Positions 15,701-22,797 of a stretch of 23,073 bases of DNA are shown here, in pieces; the first letter of the stretch is position 1, and every line of letters begins with the position of its first letter. Made by a program: the position numbers and the translations under genes. The stretch spans positions 8,927 to 31,999 of the IMG/VR virus record IMGVR_UViG_3300030085_000524; one strand, written 5' to 3'. The notes under the pieces are model-generated. The model saw only the letters and a program-made list of their open reading frames with translations. It made no database searches and had not been told where the DNA came from. Source of the stretch: a virus.

Positions 15701-17226
15701 TAATCTATAGGAGATGCTTGATTACTGCTTGTAAATTGAGCAGAAGGATCAAAATTCAAAGGAGTTGGGGGAGGTAGTACTGAATATGTAGATGCAAAAT
15801 TAATTCCTGGGAATACTATAGCTCCATCAGATAAAGATGTTCCTGAAGGGTTACTAGTAGCAGCCTGCTGTGTTGTTCCTAATATTTCTTCAACCCATGG
15901 ACCTAATGTTATCGGATTAGTAGCATCTGAAAATAATTTACCAGTTACCTCATCACAAAATACACAAGCTTTATCACTGTGGGTATCTGCACTGCTATCA
16001 TAGTTAATAGCACTAGCAGTATCTTTACAACCAAAATCACCATCTGGATTTGTATCAGGGTCTGATGGAATTGTAATAGGAAATCTTGCACTACAAGATG
16101 TGCCAGAAACATTAGAATCTGATACACTTAGCTCATAGGTACCAGGTAATAAATTAGATACAGTAAATGTACTAGTTGTTATACCTGTAGTAGTTTGAAG
16201 GTTTCCTGAATTAAATACTAAACTTGGATTTTCTAAAGAAATATCATCTATTTGGACTGTAAAGTTTGGTGTACCATTTGTAACAGTAACATCAATAGAA
16301 CCATTTGCTGTATCTATAGATGCATTAACAACATTGCTAGTGACTACGGAATAATCATCACATCCCTCTATATACGTACAACACGATCCTGATACGGCAG
16401 TGCTTGAATTTATAATAGTAGAAGTTAGAGCAGTACCATCACAGTCGTTTGCATGTGCAACTCCAGAATCTGTACATGGATAGTTTTCACCAACACATCC
16501 TTTTAAATAATAGTTTGTAGCTGCAGGATCTAAACAAACTTCTATTACACTAGAAGTAGACTCTAACGAAACAGAAAATAATCCACCAGTAACCACTGGT
16601 CCTGATAAATTTATATCAGGAGATGCAGTAATTCCTAAAGAGGTATTATCATCAGAACGCCCTCGAAACTTACCTAGGTCAGAACTAAGAGAACCCTTAT
16701 TAGTATATTTAATATTATTTAAAAAGCTATTCTGTAAAGAAGTAGAAGCTATATACGGAGATGATCCGTCAGATACGTAGTAAAAATCTTTAGTGCTACT
16801 TGTGTCTAAATGTGGGTTTTTAGATTCTGGAAATACTACTAACTGTTTGTAGGAAGTTCCCTCAGCATAATATAAAGCATCGCTTATGTCATACCCATCT
16901 TCACCTTGAGTTGCATCAAATCTAAAAGTTCTAGTAAGTGAATCAAAAGGAACTGTTAATTGATTAGCTGTTGGAACATCTGCAATAGTCGCAGATTGAG
17001 TTAGGCCTGACTCAAAATTTAAAGTCACTGCGCCTGATCCAGTGTATTCTATAATTATTTCTGAGTGTCCTTCTTTAGAGATTCTTCTGCTCTCACTTGA
17101 AACTCTAACACCAGATCCTGATGTAATACTATTTATTTTATCAGTTGCATGAGATATAAATATTGCATAATTTACACCTGCAGAATCCTTAAGATACTTT
17201 ACTGAATAAAAAGTCTGTCTAGCCAT
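12751..17226 (-). CDS. giant mosaic tail adhesin with GCTD repeats and SprB-like domain
   Basis: This 1491-residue protein is the largest in the window and has no signal peptide, so it is probably a virion protein. Residues 1-110 look like an attachment domain (MARQTFYSVKYLKDSAGVNY). Residues about 298-384 resemble SprB repeats of gliding Flavobacteria (NGSIDVTVTNGTPNFTVQI, LLPGTYELSVSDS). Six GCTD units start at 399, 598, 910, 940, 1184 and 1235, each with GCxDxxAxNYN and DDGSC and mostly 21 residues long. Pro tracts (PPPPPVAG, PPPPPPTG) link some of them. Residues 965-1000 carry a different Cys motif (WVCDQTTASC, LCQDAGCGG). The C-terminal 250 residues are Cys-rich and end in a fibre-like tail. 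Adhesion to host glycans or surface proteins is inferred. It begins 2 nt after the Cys-rich 166-aa gene. Confidence 0.75.
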   Translation of the reverse strand: MARQTFYSVKYLKDSAGVNYAIFISHATDKINSITSGSGVRVSSESRRISKEGHSEIIIEYTGSGAVTLNFESGLTQSATIADVPTANQLTVPFDSLTRTFRFDATQGEDGYDISDALYYAEGTSYKQLVVFPESKNPHLDTSSTKDFYYVSDGSSPYIASTSLQNSFLNNIKYTNKGSLSSDLGKFRGRSDDNTSLGITASPDINLSGPVVTGGLFSVSLESTSSVIEVCLDPAATNYYLKGCVGENYPCTDSGVAHANDCDGTALTSTIINSSTAVSGSCCTYIEGCDDYSVVTSNVVNASIDTANGSIDVTVTNGTPNFTVQIDDISLENPSLVFNSGNLQTTTGITTSTFTVSNLLPGTYELSVSDSNVSGTSCSARFPITIPSDPDTNPDGDFGCKDTASAINYDSSADTHSDKACVFCDEVTGKLFSDATNPITLGPWVEEILGTTQQAATSNPSGTSLSDGAIVFPGINFASTYSVLPPPTPLNFDPSAQFTSSNQASPIDYRLFLLDPGFSFAGVANAVNNGQNGLTLLAANSTLVTTASTTGGSNTFTGLAAGTYAIAVVYDNDGTQDGDDEVEQCYEVFGTYDVGQGGCTDGTATNFNPSATFDDGSCMFPPSNNCDGAIDFPIIVNCQNNGVPIISMGSPLLGDNPGLIDAVNNGFTITQGPAAGTFVDPAIHSVLDIANFYIFSEIFCFEASDNPALYDSNGNFLVQNALNGETALINYLPSNFYLYGRTNYTPAPGVNNFVLLNGGQDFTTFQLSGGGTNPGPAGNNNFPSGLSYIEMDIFITFADGTTLSINPISFGAPPGSGQQLMHEFFTPAHQDAYGGPPWLDSQFPGYTFDLSLPFYSSCQITNPPVSLTYSYNFGTFGVWEHTYSQTHTFTTAELNLMEACCIGTPSPILGCTDPAASNYNSLATVDDGSCQYPPPPPVAGCTDPLAINFNPSATIDDGTCQYPAPTGTWVCDQTTASCIFDPNSSFGYATQALCQDAGCGGLQTNTDCTNLTNSILTSGPVVSYDSDSILNATTGLCDDIETGQITVQLPQSVVALFPTANPNGILYTIHYWNTDLDIVYTSYNSGYFDINSGPIPGPQSGELTTANSVVQNNPTQQTSITGLFSGNYQIYISFYADGYIDGNGNLAYPGMDTPGGGMASNACAMISTQIPVGLKSCTPTVVQGCTDPNANNYNPLATVDDGSCTYTPPPPPPTGCLCPDGTFDPTCCPPNPVGGCMDPNALNYTPSATFDDGSCEYDFVGCIEDCESVETIIPACIPANIDRLLAYNEECIARSGHRFYTKHITGLGNSCSNMETMKMIIINDLMNRKGLPCIYNCTDAQTPDIGEAKVDCQQSWLDNGSLFWSPANASTYTLGTIVKRAYTPNPNNLPGVIFVAVSTSGLDVDPFSNSPFSGWKRCVTFTHTESETYLPEFIKFAREYCKDCGIPAYRELDREETTVVNTFNVGGTQITVNGSAIVNTNTNVGLTGPGN
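13462..13677 (-). repeat. two GCTD-type repeats (units 5 and 6) of the 1491-aa adhesin
   Basis: Two 63-bp units (13615-13677 and 13462-13524) each encode a 21-residue GCTD repeat (GCTDPNANNYN and GCMDPNALNYT openings, both ending DDGSC). The sequence between them encodes a proline tract and a Cys-rich stretch (CLCPDGTFDPTCCPP). The units are more alike in protein than in DNA. Confidence 0.8.
14347..14499 (-). repeat. two GCTD-type repeats (units 3 and 4) of the 1491-aa adhesin
   Basis: Units at 14437-14499 and 14347-14409 each encode 21 residues (GCTDPAASNYN and GCTDPLAINFN openings). They are joined by QYPPPPPVA, a linker almost the same as the one before the first repeat of the secreted 747-aa protein. 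Units 1 (15964-16032, 23 residues) and 2 (15373-15435, 21 residues) lie singly upstream in the same gene. Confidence 0.8.
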
Positions 17227-17228
17227 AA

Positions 17229-17729
17229 TTAACAGTTACAACCGCAGTGGCCCGCACACATATCTTGTGCAGTTGCGTATTTTTCTTTAGCATTGTCTAT
17301 GATAGCTGTTGCACTATCATTATCACCAGCAGTGTCGGCTGTAGCAAGTTCTGCCTCTGCTGTCTTTAATATTAAAAATATTTTTTGTGCTTCAACAAAG
17401 TGTTCTGAACACTTGTTACAATCACAGTCGCAGTCTAATAATTCGTTTATTTTGTGTGCTAAACAACATAATACATCGCATGAAAATATAGATGCTGCTG
17501 TAGTATGCAAAACACCATCTATAAAATGTTTAATCACAATTACACCATCACCGCCTCCAATATCATCAGAAGTAACAATTCTTGTATTAGTAGTAGTTGA
17601 GTTAAACGAATAACTAAAGCTCCCATTAGGACCTTCTACCTCTATTTCATTTACTCCAGGAGTGTTACCACTGTTTGCTGTAATTATAAGCTTATTGCAA
17701 TCTGCGGTTGCTTGTATTGTTAATGCCAT
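17229..17729 (-). CDS. Cys-rich protein, probable adhesin partner or virion component
   Basis: This 166-residue protein is unrecognised. Residues 1-80 form a beta-sandwich-like domain (LTIQATADCNKLIITANSGN, then GSFSYSFNSTTTN). Then comes a Cys cluster (SCDVLCCLAHKINELLDCDC, then CNKCSEHF), a helix (about 112-150), and a Cys tail (MCAGHCGCNC). There are twelve Cys in all. The clusters suggest metal binding or multiple disulphides. The beta opening resembles small virion proteins. It is the first gene after the strong terminator and lies 2 nt before the 1491-aa adhesin, which is also Cys-rich, so a structural partnership is plausible. It has no export signal. Confidence 0.7.
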   Translation of the reverse strand: MALTIQATADCNKLIITANSGNTPGVNEIEVEGPNGSFSYSFNSTTTNTRIVTSDDIGGGDGVIVIKHFIDGVLHTTAASIFSCDVLCCLAHKINELLDCDCDCNKCSEHFVEAQKIFLILKTAEAELATADTAGDNDSATAIIDNAKEKYATAQDMCAGHCGCNC

Positions 17730-17746
17730 GTTGTTTAAATTTTTGT

Positions 17747-17786
17747 AAAAAAGACCTATAGGGGGACTGTGCCCCCTATGAGTCTT
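17747..17786 (-). terminator. intrinsic terminator between head genes and fibre genes
   Basis: On the minus strand an 8-bp perfect stem (ATAGGGGG pairing with CCCCCTAT, 6-nt loop) extends through a 2x2 mismatch into a further 5-bp stem (AAGAC with GTCTT). It is followed at once by a run of six T. A GC-rich stem in an AT-rich gap with a U-tract on the correct strand is a classical rho-independent terminator. It follows the 125-aa gene and precedes the Cys-rich gene, which would then depend on read-through or on another promoter. Confidence 0.75.
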
Positions 17787-17801
17787 AAATTAAATATCTA
17801 G

Positions 17802-18179
17802 TTACGCAGATACAGGCGCGAAATAATACTCAACGTATACATCAACTACACCAGCAGTTAAAGTCGCTGTTGCAATTGTAAATTGAATACCTGTTGAAGA
17901 TGTAGTCTTGTCTGTAACAGCGTGTTCTGTTACGTCCTCATCATCAAAAGCTCCGTTATCAAATGCTGTTGCAGCTTTTAAAGTAACTCCTCCCGTAGAA
18001 AGAGCTAAAGTTGCTGAACCACCACTTGTCATTGCTGTAGTAACTACAGAGTAACATCTAACAATAACTGCATTATCAGGGATAATTGCAGAGTTAGATG
18101 GTACAATAGTACTTATAGCACCGCCATCAACTGAAAAGTCGTATCTAGCGTGTGCTGTCATTAATTTAGGATGTGCCAT
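17802..18179 (-). CDS. small beta-rich virion protein, possibly capsid-associated
   Basis: This 125-residue protein is unrecognised by domain. It begins MAHPKLMTAHARYDFSVDGG and contains alternating strands (AIIPDNAVIVRCYSVVTTAM, then GSATLALSTGGVTLKAAT). It ends VVDVYVEYYFAPVSA. There is no signal peptide or membrane segment. The composition and size fit capsid decoration or small head proteins that follow the major capsid gene in many phages. It is the last gene before the terminator, and its leader is A/T-rich with no Shine-Dalgarno site. High expression is likely from the position. Confidence 0.65.
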   Translation of the reverse strand: MAHPKLMTAHARYDFSVDGGAISTIVPSNSAIIPDNAVIVRCYSVVTTAMTSGGSATLALSTGGVTLKAATAFDNGAFDDEDVTEHAVTDKTTSSTGIQFTIATATLTAGVVDVYVEYYFAPVSA

Positions 18180-18206
18180 TTTTATTTGTTTTTAAAAGTT
18201 AATAAA

Positions 18207-19139
18207 TTATAATATTACTGGAGCAAATCCTACAGAACCAGTATAACCATTCAATTGGTTCTCAAATATTACACCGTCCGCATCACCTGCAGCAAATGCA
18301 ATATAGATTTCAATTAAATTATCTACACCATGAATCTGAGAGCTTGAGCTTCCATCTTTAGTAGATACAATGTGATACATATCATATGTAGTACCAGTTA
18401 CAGCGCTTTGAGCTGGAGTATTAGGTAATTCTACTCTGTTGTAAAAACCATAGTTTATACCTCTTAAATCCTCTTCCATTTGCTTAACGTAAAATCCGTC
18501 ACCTACACCTCTGTCTCCAGCAGTTTGATAAGTTACAGTATCTGTTGTTCCGTTAGATCCTGGAACTGTTTCAAATACTATATCAATATGCACTAACTCA
18601 TCTGCTACAGATCCGTCAGCTTTAACTTCACCTTTTTTGAAACCAGTAAAATCAATACTAGTACCATTATTAGTAATACTATTTATATAGTGAGGTAAAT
18701 TAGCATTTATAGCTGTTGTAAAAGCTGTACACTGAGTAGTTGGGGTTGCACCCGCAGCTACTTCAATCTCAAAAGAGTCAAACTCAAATGGTGCTTCACC
18801 ATTAGTTAAATTAATTAACTTAATTGTATGCTGCCCTGCTGCTGTAGCATTAGTAGCTAACTCGATTCTAGCTACTTCTGCAGTTTGAGCTGCGCCAGAT
18901 CTTCCACTCACTACTTGTAGGTCACGTCCGTAAACCCAAGGAGATACAATATTTACATCAATGCCTGAAGGTCCACCTTGTACAAATCTAATTTGATCAG
19001 AATCTGCAACAGTGTCACCGATAGCTAATGAAGTTGGTCCGTCAGAAGATAACTTTTGAATATCAATAGCTCCGTCAGCTAAGAGACCGTTAGTATACGC
19101 TACCGTAGTACCGTCTCCAATTAACAATTGTCTTGCCAT
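18207..19139 (-). CDS. virion structural protein
   Basis: This 310-residue protein has no known domain that I recognise. It starts MARQLLIGDGTTVAYTNGLL and is Gly/Thr/Ala-rich. Strands such as IDVNIVSPWVYGRDLQVVSG and HTIKLINLTNGEAPFEFDSF alternate with helical parts (TQCTAFTTAINANLPHYINS). It ends with GYTGSVGFAPVIL. The near-absence of charge clusters and of membrane segments points to a virion protein, perhaps a second capsid-layer or head-fibre protein given its place after the adaptor gene. A GC-rich hairpin (19155-19169) lies in its 5' leader. Confidence 0.6.
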   Translation of the reverse strand: MARQLLIGDGTTVAYTNGLLADGAIDIQKLSSDGPTSLAIGDTVADSDQIRFVQGGPSGIDVNIVSPWVYGRDLQVVSGRSGAAQTAEVARIELATNATAAGQHTIKLINLTNGEAPFEFDSFEIEVAAGATPTTQCTAFTTAINANLPHYINSITNNGTSIDFTGFKKGEVKADGSVADELVHIDIVFETVPGSNGTTDTVTYQTAGDRGVGDGFYVKQMEEDLRGINYGFYNRVELPNTPAQSAVTGTTYDMYHIVSTKDGSSSSQIHGVDNLIEIYIAFAAGDADGVIFENQLNGYTGSVGFAPVIL

Positions 19140-19154
19140 TTTTTTAAAATTTAT

Positions 19155-19169
19155 GCGGCACTATGCCGC
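19155..19169 (-). other. GC-rich hairpin between the ring gene and the 310-aa gene
   Basis: GCGGCA pairs with TGCCGC across a 3-nt loop. The surrounding gap is nearly all A/T. On the minus strand it is followed by ATAAATTTTAAAAAA, not by a clean U-run, so it is a weak terminator at best. It could instead stabilise or process the transcript. Confidence 0.4.
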
Positions 19170-19178
19170 TATTAATAA

Positions 19179-20357
19179 TTATTCATTCTTTGTCACTTCT
19201 CCAATCGCTGTTTTATATCGCGGGTCAGAGATAGCTTCTAAAATACTACTTACTGTCATAGACACAATCTCTTGATGAGTATGCTCTGGCAGCTCGCAGT
19301 CAATCCCCAAAGATAAGGATATTTCTTGCGGCTTTCTTATGTACGTTATTTTCAAGGCATCTATTATAAATATATCACTAGTATATATGTCTATAGACCT
19401 ACCTCTCATAGTTGTTAGTGGAGAGGTGTGCTTTGTTGTATTAAACGGGTCACTTAAAAGCGTAAATATGTCGTCTTGTTGAGAGAATCTATTGCCTTCT
19501 TTTATTATAGAAGAAAACTCTGTTGGCTCTCTTTTTTCAGAATATGTTGTATCCATTAACAATCCTGGTTGAGGAGCAGGTGGCTGAATTGGTGTTCCAG
19601 CAGGTTGATTATATACCTGCCCAACTGCATGGGTAACATCTCCTAAAGATGCATCATAGTTAAACCACGGATATAAGTCAGTGTCTACAACTACAATAAA
19701 TTCCCCAGGATGATTTAATGTTTCATACTCTTCCCAGTATATTTCAAAGCCTGGACCTGGGTTGTCCAGTATGTCTTGTATAACTGTTTGTATGTTTGCT
19801 GGATAAGAAGTAGGCAGCCATCCTGAAGCAAGTAGCTGTGCACTAGCATTCCATATTACTGCAGATAAAGGATTTGCTCCTGTTAAATCTGCATCCATAG
19901 TTATTCCTTGAATAAATGCTGTAGAATTACCAGTCGCATTATTCAATACAAAGTTATTTAAGTCTAGTGTAAAATAAGATATTGACGGCGCATTTATTAA
20001 TGAGAAAGTCATCGTCTTACAATTATTGATATACAATCTAGACATTTGATTTACTAGATACATATAATCTGTTGGAAGCTTAAATGTATCAACAAATATA
20101 TTTGTTTTCAATTGCTCCTTAAAAGATACAGGAGCTTCGTACTCACGCACGAGTGTACGTAAGTCGTCAATTCTTTTTTGTGATTCTTCAAAACCTTTTC
20201 TGTAAATGTTATTTCTACCATACTTAGTATTGATGAATCTAAACATGTTTTTGTTTAATTCAATATCTATCTCTTCAGATAGCAAACTGTCAGCTTGGAG
20301 TGAATTAATCTTATCCACTCCTTGCTGTACAGCTATATGCATTTCAGTTACATTCAT
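19179..20357 (-). CDS. probable ring / tail-tubular adaptor protein
   Basis: This 392-residue protein begins MHIAVQQGVDKINS after five residues, followed by a helical segment with EEIDIELNKNMFRFINTKYG. That is the opening I know from head-tail ring proteins of crAss-like and related podoviruses. A central insertion (about 125-270) has strands and Pro-rich linkers (PAPQPGLLMDTTYS). The end (IFIIDALKITYIRKPQEISL, then CELPEHTHQEIVSMTVSSIL) is also typical, a strand plus helix that packs into the ring. It would join portal and tail. The ATG overlaps the TAA of the 269-aa gene. The assignment is by recall of family pattern. Confidence 0.55.
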   Translation of the reverse strand: MNVTEMHIAVQQGVDKINSLQADSLLSEEIDIELNKNMFRFINTKYGRNNIYRKGFEESQKRIDDLRTLVREYEAPVSFKEQLKTNIFVDTFKLPTDYMYLVNQMSRLYINNCKTMTFSLINAPSISYFTLDLNNFVLNNATGNSTAFIQGITMDADLTGANPLSAVIWNASAQLLASGWLPTSYPANIQTVIQDILDNPGPGFEIYWEEYETLNHPGEFIVVVDTDLYPWFNYDASLGDVTHAVGQVYNQPAGTPIQPPAPQPGLLMDTTYSEKREPTEFSSIIKEGNRFSQQDDIFTLLSDPFNTTKHTSPLTTMRGRSIDIYTSDIFIIDALKITYIRKPQEISLSLGIDCELPEHTHQEIVSMTVSSILEAISDPRYKTAIGEVTKNE

Positions 20358-21166
20358 TAAGATGCTAATGTTTTAAGTTTTGCTCTTAAAGTAGTTAATT
20401 TTCCTGAGTTCTTTTTGTCATTCAGGTGTATAACAGTGTCATCTAATGTTTCTCCTAATACCTCATCAATAAAGATAACTTGGTTACCTATCTTTCTTAG
20501 TACTCCTGCAGATACCATTGTCTCGATCTCTGCTTTTAGTTCTAAGTGTTTATCTTGAGATACTTTGATAAACTTCTTAGGTTCTTTCTCCTTAATATCA
20601 TAGAGTAAGTTTTCTACTTGTTCTCTAGTCAATGTCTTAGGATCAATGTTTCCTAATAATCTGAACACTCTTCTCATTTGATTTTCATCATTAGATACTT
20701 TGATAAATGCTTTGTCAGCATCTTTCTTAATCTGAATATCATTGTTACGTTGAAGATCCTTCTTAGCTAAATCTTGAATATAGAAACGTTTTTGTGAACT
20801 TGCGTTCATTTCTTTTTCTGATAAAGCTACATGTGGGTGTCTCAATGCAAAATTATATTTGATAAAATCAGTAATATCAATAGGTTCACCGTCTTCAGTT
20901 TTACCTACTTCTAGTTCTACACCTTCAAAGCCTACTGGGATTGTAAATTCAGCCCAGAATGTTTTGGTGTGTTTAGGCCACTCCATGTGTGAAGGGTCTA
21001 CATCTAACATACCAGCTAAATATTTCTTTTCATCTTCTGGATCAAAAGCTTTTAGTGGTTGTCTGTTTACATATACGCTACTTAGTTTTCTAACAGCGCT
21101 TGCGTTAATTTCTTTGGGTAAGTGATTATTAATCTGCTTAGCCCTTAAATAAACTTTCTTGCTCAT
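20357..21166 (-). CDS. structural or assembly protein following the capsid gene
   Basis: This 269-residue protein is not a known domain to me. It is charged and mixed helical, opening MSKKVYLRAKQINNHLPKE. Short strands with FWAEFTIPVGFEGVELEVG lie at about 90-110. Residues 145-240 are helical and Lys-rich (EQVENLLYDIKEKEPKKFIK). The final part ends with Lys/Leu. It has no membrane span and is unlike the Gly/Thr-rich fibre genes. Position between capsid and adaptor genes suggests a head-completion or connector role; crAss-like genomes place a conserved virion protein of unknown fold here. A promoter-like site and a hairpin precede it. Confidence 0.55.
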   Translation of the reverse strand: MSKKVYLRAKQINNHLPKEINASAVRKLSSVYVNRQPLKAFDPEDEKKYLAGMLDVDPSHMEWPKHTKTFWAEFTIPVGFEGVELEVGKTEDGEPIDITDFIKYNFALRHPHVALSEKEMNASSQKRFYIQDLAKKDLQRNNDIQIKKDADKAFIKVSNDENQMRRVFRLLGNIDPKTLTREQVENLLYDIKEKEPKKFIKVSQDKHLELKAEIETMVSAGVLRKIGNQVIFIDEVLGETLDDTVIHLNDKKNSGKLTTLRAKLKTLAS

Positions 21167-21236
21167 AATATAGTACTTTTAAAGTTTTAATAGTGGATGT
21201 AAAGTATAACTCCCCAATATCTTAAAGTAAGGAAGC

Positions 21237-21253
21237 GGGGGCACTAAGCCCCC
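21237..21253 (-). terminator. GC-rich hairpin after the capsid gene, weak terminator or leader element
   Basis: GGGGGC pairs with GCCCCC over a 5-nt loop, 50 nt past the capsid gene stop. On the minus strand the stem is followed by GCTTCCTTACTTTAA, which is pyrimidine-rich but without a true U-run. It may attenuate transcription after the capsid gene, or protect the capsid mRNA 3' end. It could also sit in the 5' leader of the next transcript if the promoter-like site just upstream is real. Confidence 0.45.
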
Positions 21254-21270
21254 ACGACCTCAACCAAAAA

Positions 21271-21301
21271 CCAATATATAGACTTGCGAATGCACGCCAA
21301 A
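21271..21301 (-). promoter_or_regulatory. possible Bacteroidota-type promoter
   Basis: On the minus strand TTTG (21301-21298) is followed after 19 nt by TATATTGG (21278-21271). This differs by one base from the Bacteroidota -7 consensus TAnnTTTG, and the spacing suits the -33/-7 pair. It overlaps the end of the capsid gene and could give separate transcription of the genes downstream. In AT-rich DNA such matches arise by chance, so the call is weak. Confidence 0.25.
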
Positions 21302-21302
21302 T

Positions 21303-22751
21303 TTAAGAAGCGATACAAGTGATGTCTAGCGAAGTATCAAATCTACGTAAGCAGATACCTGCAGTCTTCAACATGTGTACGCTTGCACCGTCAACGTCTG
21401 ATGCTCTTGTATCAGTAGCCGCGAATCCTCGTGGAACTACAGAACCAGCAACACACCAACGCATCATCTCACGACCTTTCTTAGAGATCATAGTAAGATT
21501 AGCTTGTCCGTCGTAGTTAGACTGGTCAACAAATACCATACGGTAAGACTCTAATGAGTAACCAGTAACTGGGTGCTTTTCACGAGCTTGTGCAACAGGA
21601 CCATGATCAAATAATGGAATCTTAACCACATTGATCACATGACCATCCACGTGCTCGTAAGTAGTGAAGTAACCAGTCAATCCTAAGTTACGTCCGCTAC
21701 CTGTGATGAATCTGTTCTCACCACCTACTTTGAAAGTATTAGATGAGAAGTGATTTTTAAGAGCTTCATCAAACTCTCGTGCTCCACCAGTACCAGTAAA
21801 TAATGTTACTTGCTTCTGGTTAGCATCTGTCATTTGGTAGAATAAATCACCAATGATGTTCTTCAACTTAGTTTCAGTCATAGTTGAATAAGTATCAGTG
21901 TTTACGATTTGCTCGAATAAACCTGGACCTACAATTACAGGCTGTCCATTCTCATCTTTCATAAACGTGTTACCGTTTGAATCATAAGTTTTTTGTCCAT
22001 ACCAGTAGTACATTTCACACTCTTCTTTGAAGTCAAGCATGTGGTTGTACTCTTCATAATCCATCCAAAGGTTAGTAGAACCACCACCTTTAGTTGGTAA
22101 AGTAAAGTTCGCTACGTAATCTTTAGCATGTCCTGACATGTGGTAAGATTTACGAACTGTAGTAATTTTGTTACGAACTTTTCCTGGAGCTTGCCAGTTA
22201 GAAGCGTTACCTCTTGAGAAGTCAACACCTACTGGTGCATACAATTGAGCCCAAAGATCACCTGCAGTAAAACCTGAAGTTAATACTGTAGCTGCTGCTG
22301 GGTTTACTAATTGTAATGTATACTCCCATCCTGAACCTGCCGCATAAGGTGTAGGTTCTTTCATGATACGAGCTAGTTCACCTTTGTTGTTTACTAACAC
22401 GTATGGAAATACGAATCGTTTGTCAGGGAAAACCAATGTAAAAGTTGATCCTCCTTGTCCTAAGTTTGCTCCTGCATTAGTCACAGCCACTGGACGCGTT
22501 CTCAATTTGTGAGTAGCCACACGATATTCGTACTCTAAACGGTCAATTGATTGAACATTTCCAGCTCCTTCAGTTAAGAAAGATAGTGGAAAACGCTTAT
22601 CATCTTTACCCGCTAGGTGCGTAATAATCGGAGATAGTTCAGTTGGCTTAGACAGTAATGCATTAGCTAGACTGTTCATGTCTGTCATTTGCGAATCATT
22701 ATAAAACGTCTTGTGTACGCTAATGTTCGTTCCGGTCATTTGTCCTGCCAT
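21303..22751 (-). CDS. probable major capsid protein
   Basis: This 482-residue protein has no signal peptide or membrane span. It is a single globular domain with length and position right for an HK97-fold major capsid protein. It contains TELSPIITHLAGKDDKRFPL near the N-terminus. Strand-rich stretches follow (VFPDKRFVFPYVLVNNKGEL), and a late segment reads YRMVFVDQSNYDGQANLTMI. The N-terminal PTELSP element and GRNLGLTGYFTTYEHVDGH recall capsid proteins of crAss-like and Cellulophaga podoviruses, from memory only. The gene looks more G/C-rich and regular in codon use than its neighbours, as expected of the most expressed gene. It is followed by a hairpin and possible promoter, and preceded by the C-terminus of what may be a scaffold or portal. 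Confidence 0.7.
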   Translation of the reverse strand: MAGQMTGTNISVHKTFYNDSQMTDMNSLANALLSKPTELSPIITHLAGKDDKRFPLSFLTEGAGNVQSIDRLEYEYRVATHKLRTRPVAVTNAGANLGQGGSTFTLVFPDKRFVFPYVLVNNKGELARIMKEPTPYAAGSGWEYTLQLVNPAAATVLTSGFTAGDLWAQLYAPVGVDFSRGNASNWQAPGKVRNKITTVRKSYHMSGHAKDYVANFTLPTKGGGSTNLWMDYEEYNHMLDFKEECEMYYWYGQKTYDSNGNTFMKDENGQPVIVGPGLFEQIVNTDTYSTMTETKLKNIIGDLFYQMTDANQKQVTLFTGTGGAREFDEALKNHFSSNTFKVGGENRFITGSGRNLGLTGYFTTYEHVDGHVINVVKIPLFDHGPVAQAREKHPVTGYSLESYRMVFVDQSNYDGQANLTMISKKGREMMRWCVAGSVVPRGFAATDTRASDVDGASVHMLKTAGICLRRFDTSLDITCIAS

Positions 22752-22797
22752 TATTATCTAATTTATAAAGTTAAGTTTTGCATTTTAAAATTGCCAT

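Noticed and set aside
19155-19169. Hairpin as a second intrinsic terminator
   Set aside because: The stem is only 6 bp and is followed by mixed A/T without a U-run, so it is listed as a hairpin of unknown use.
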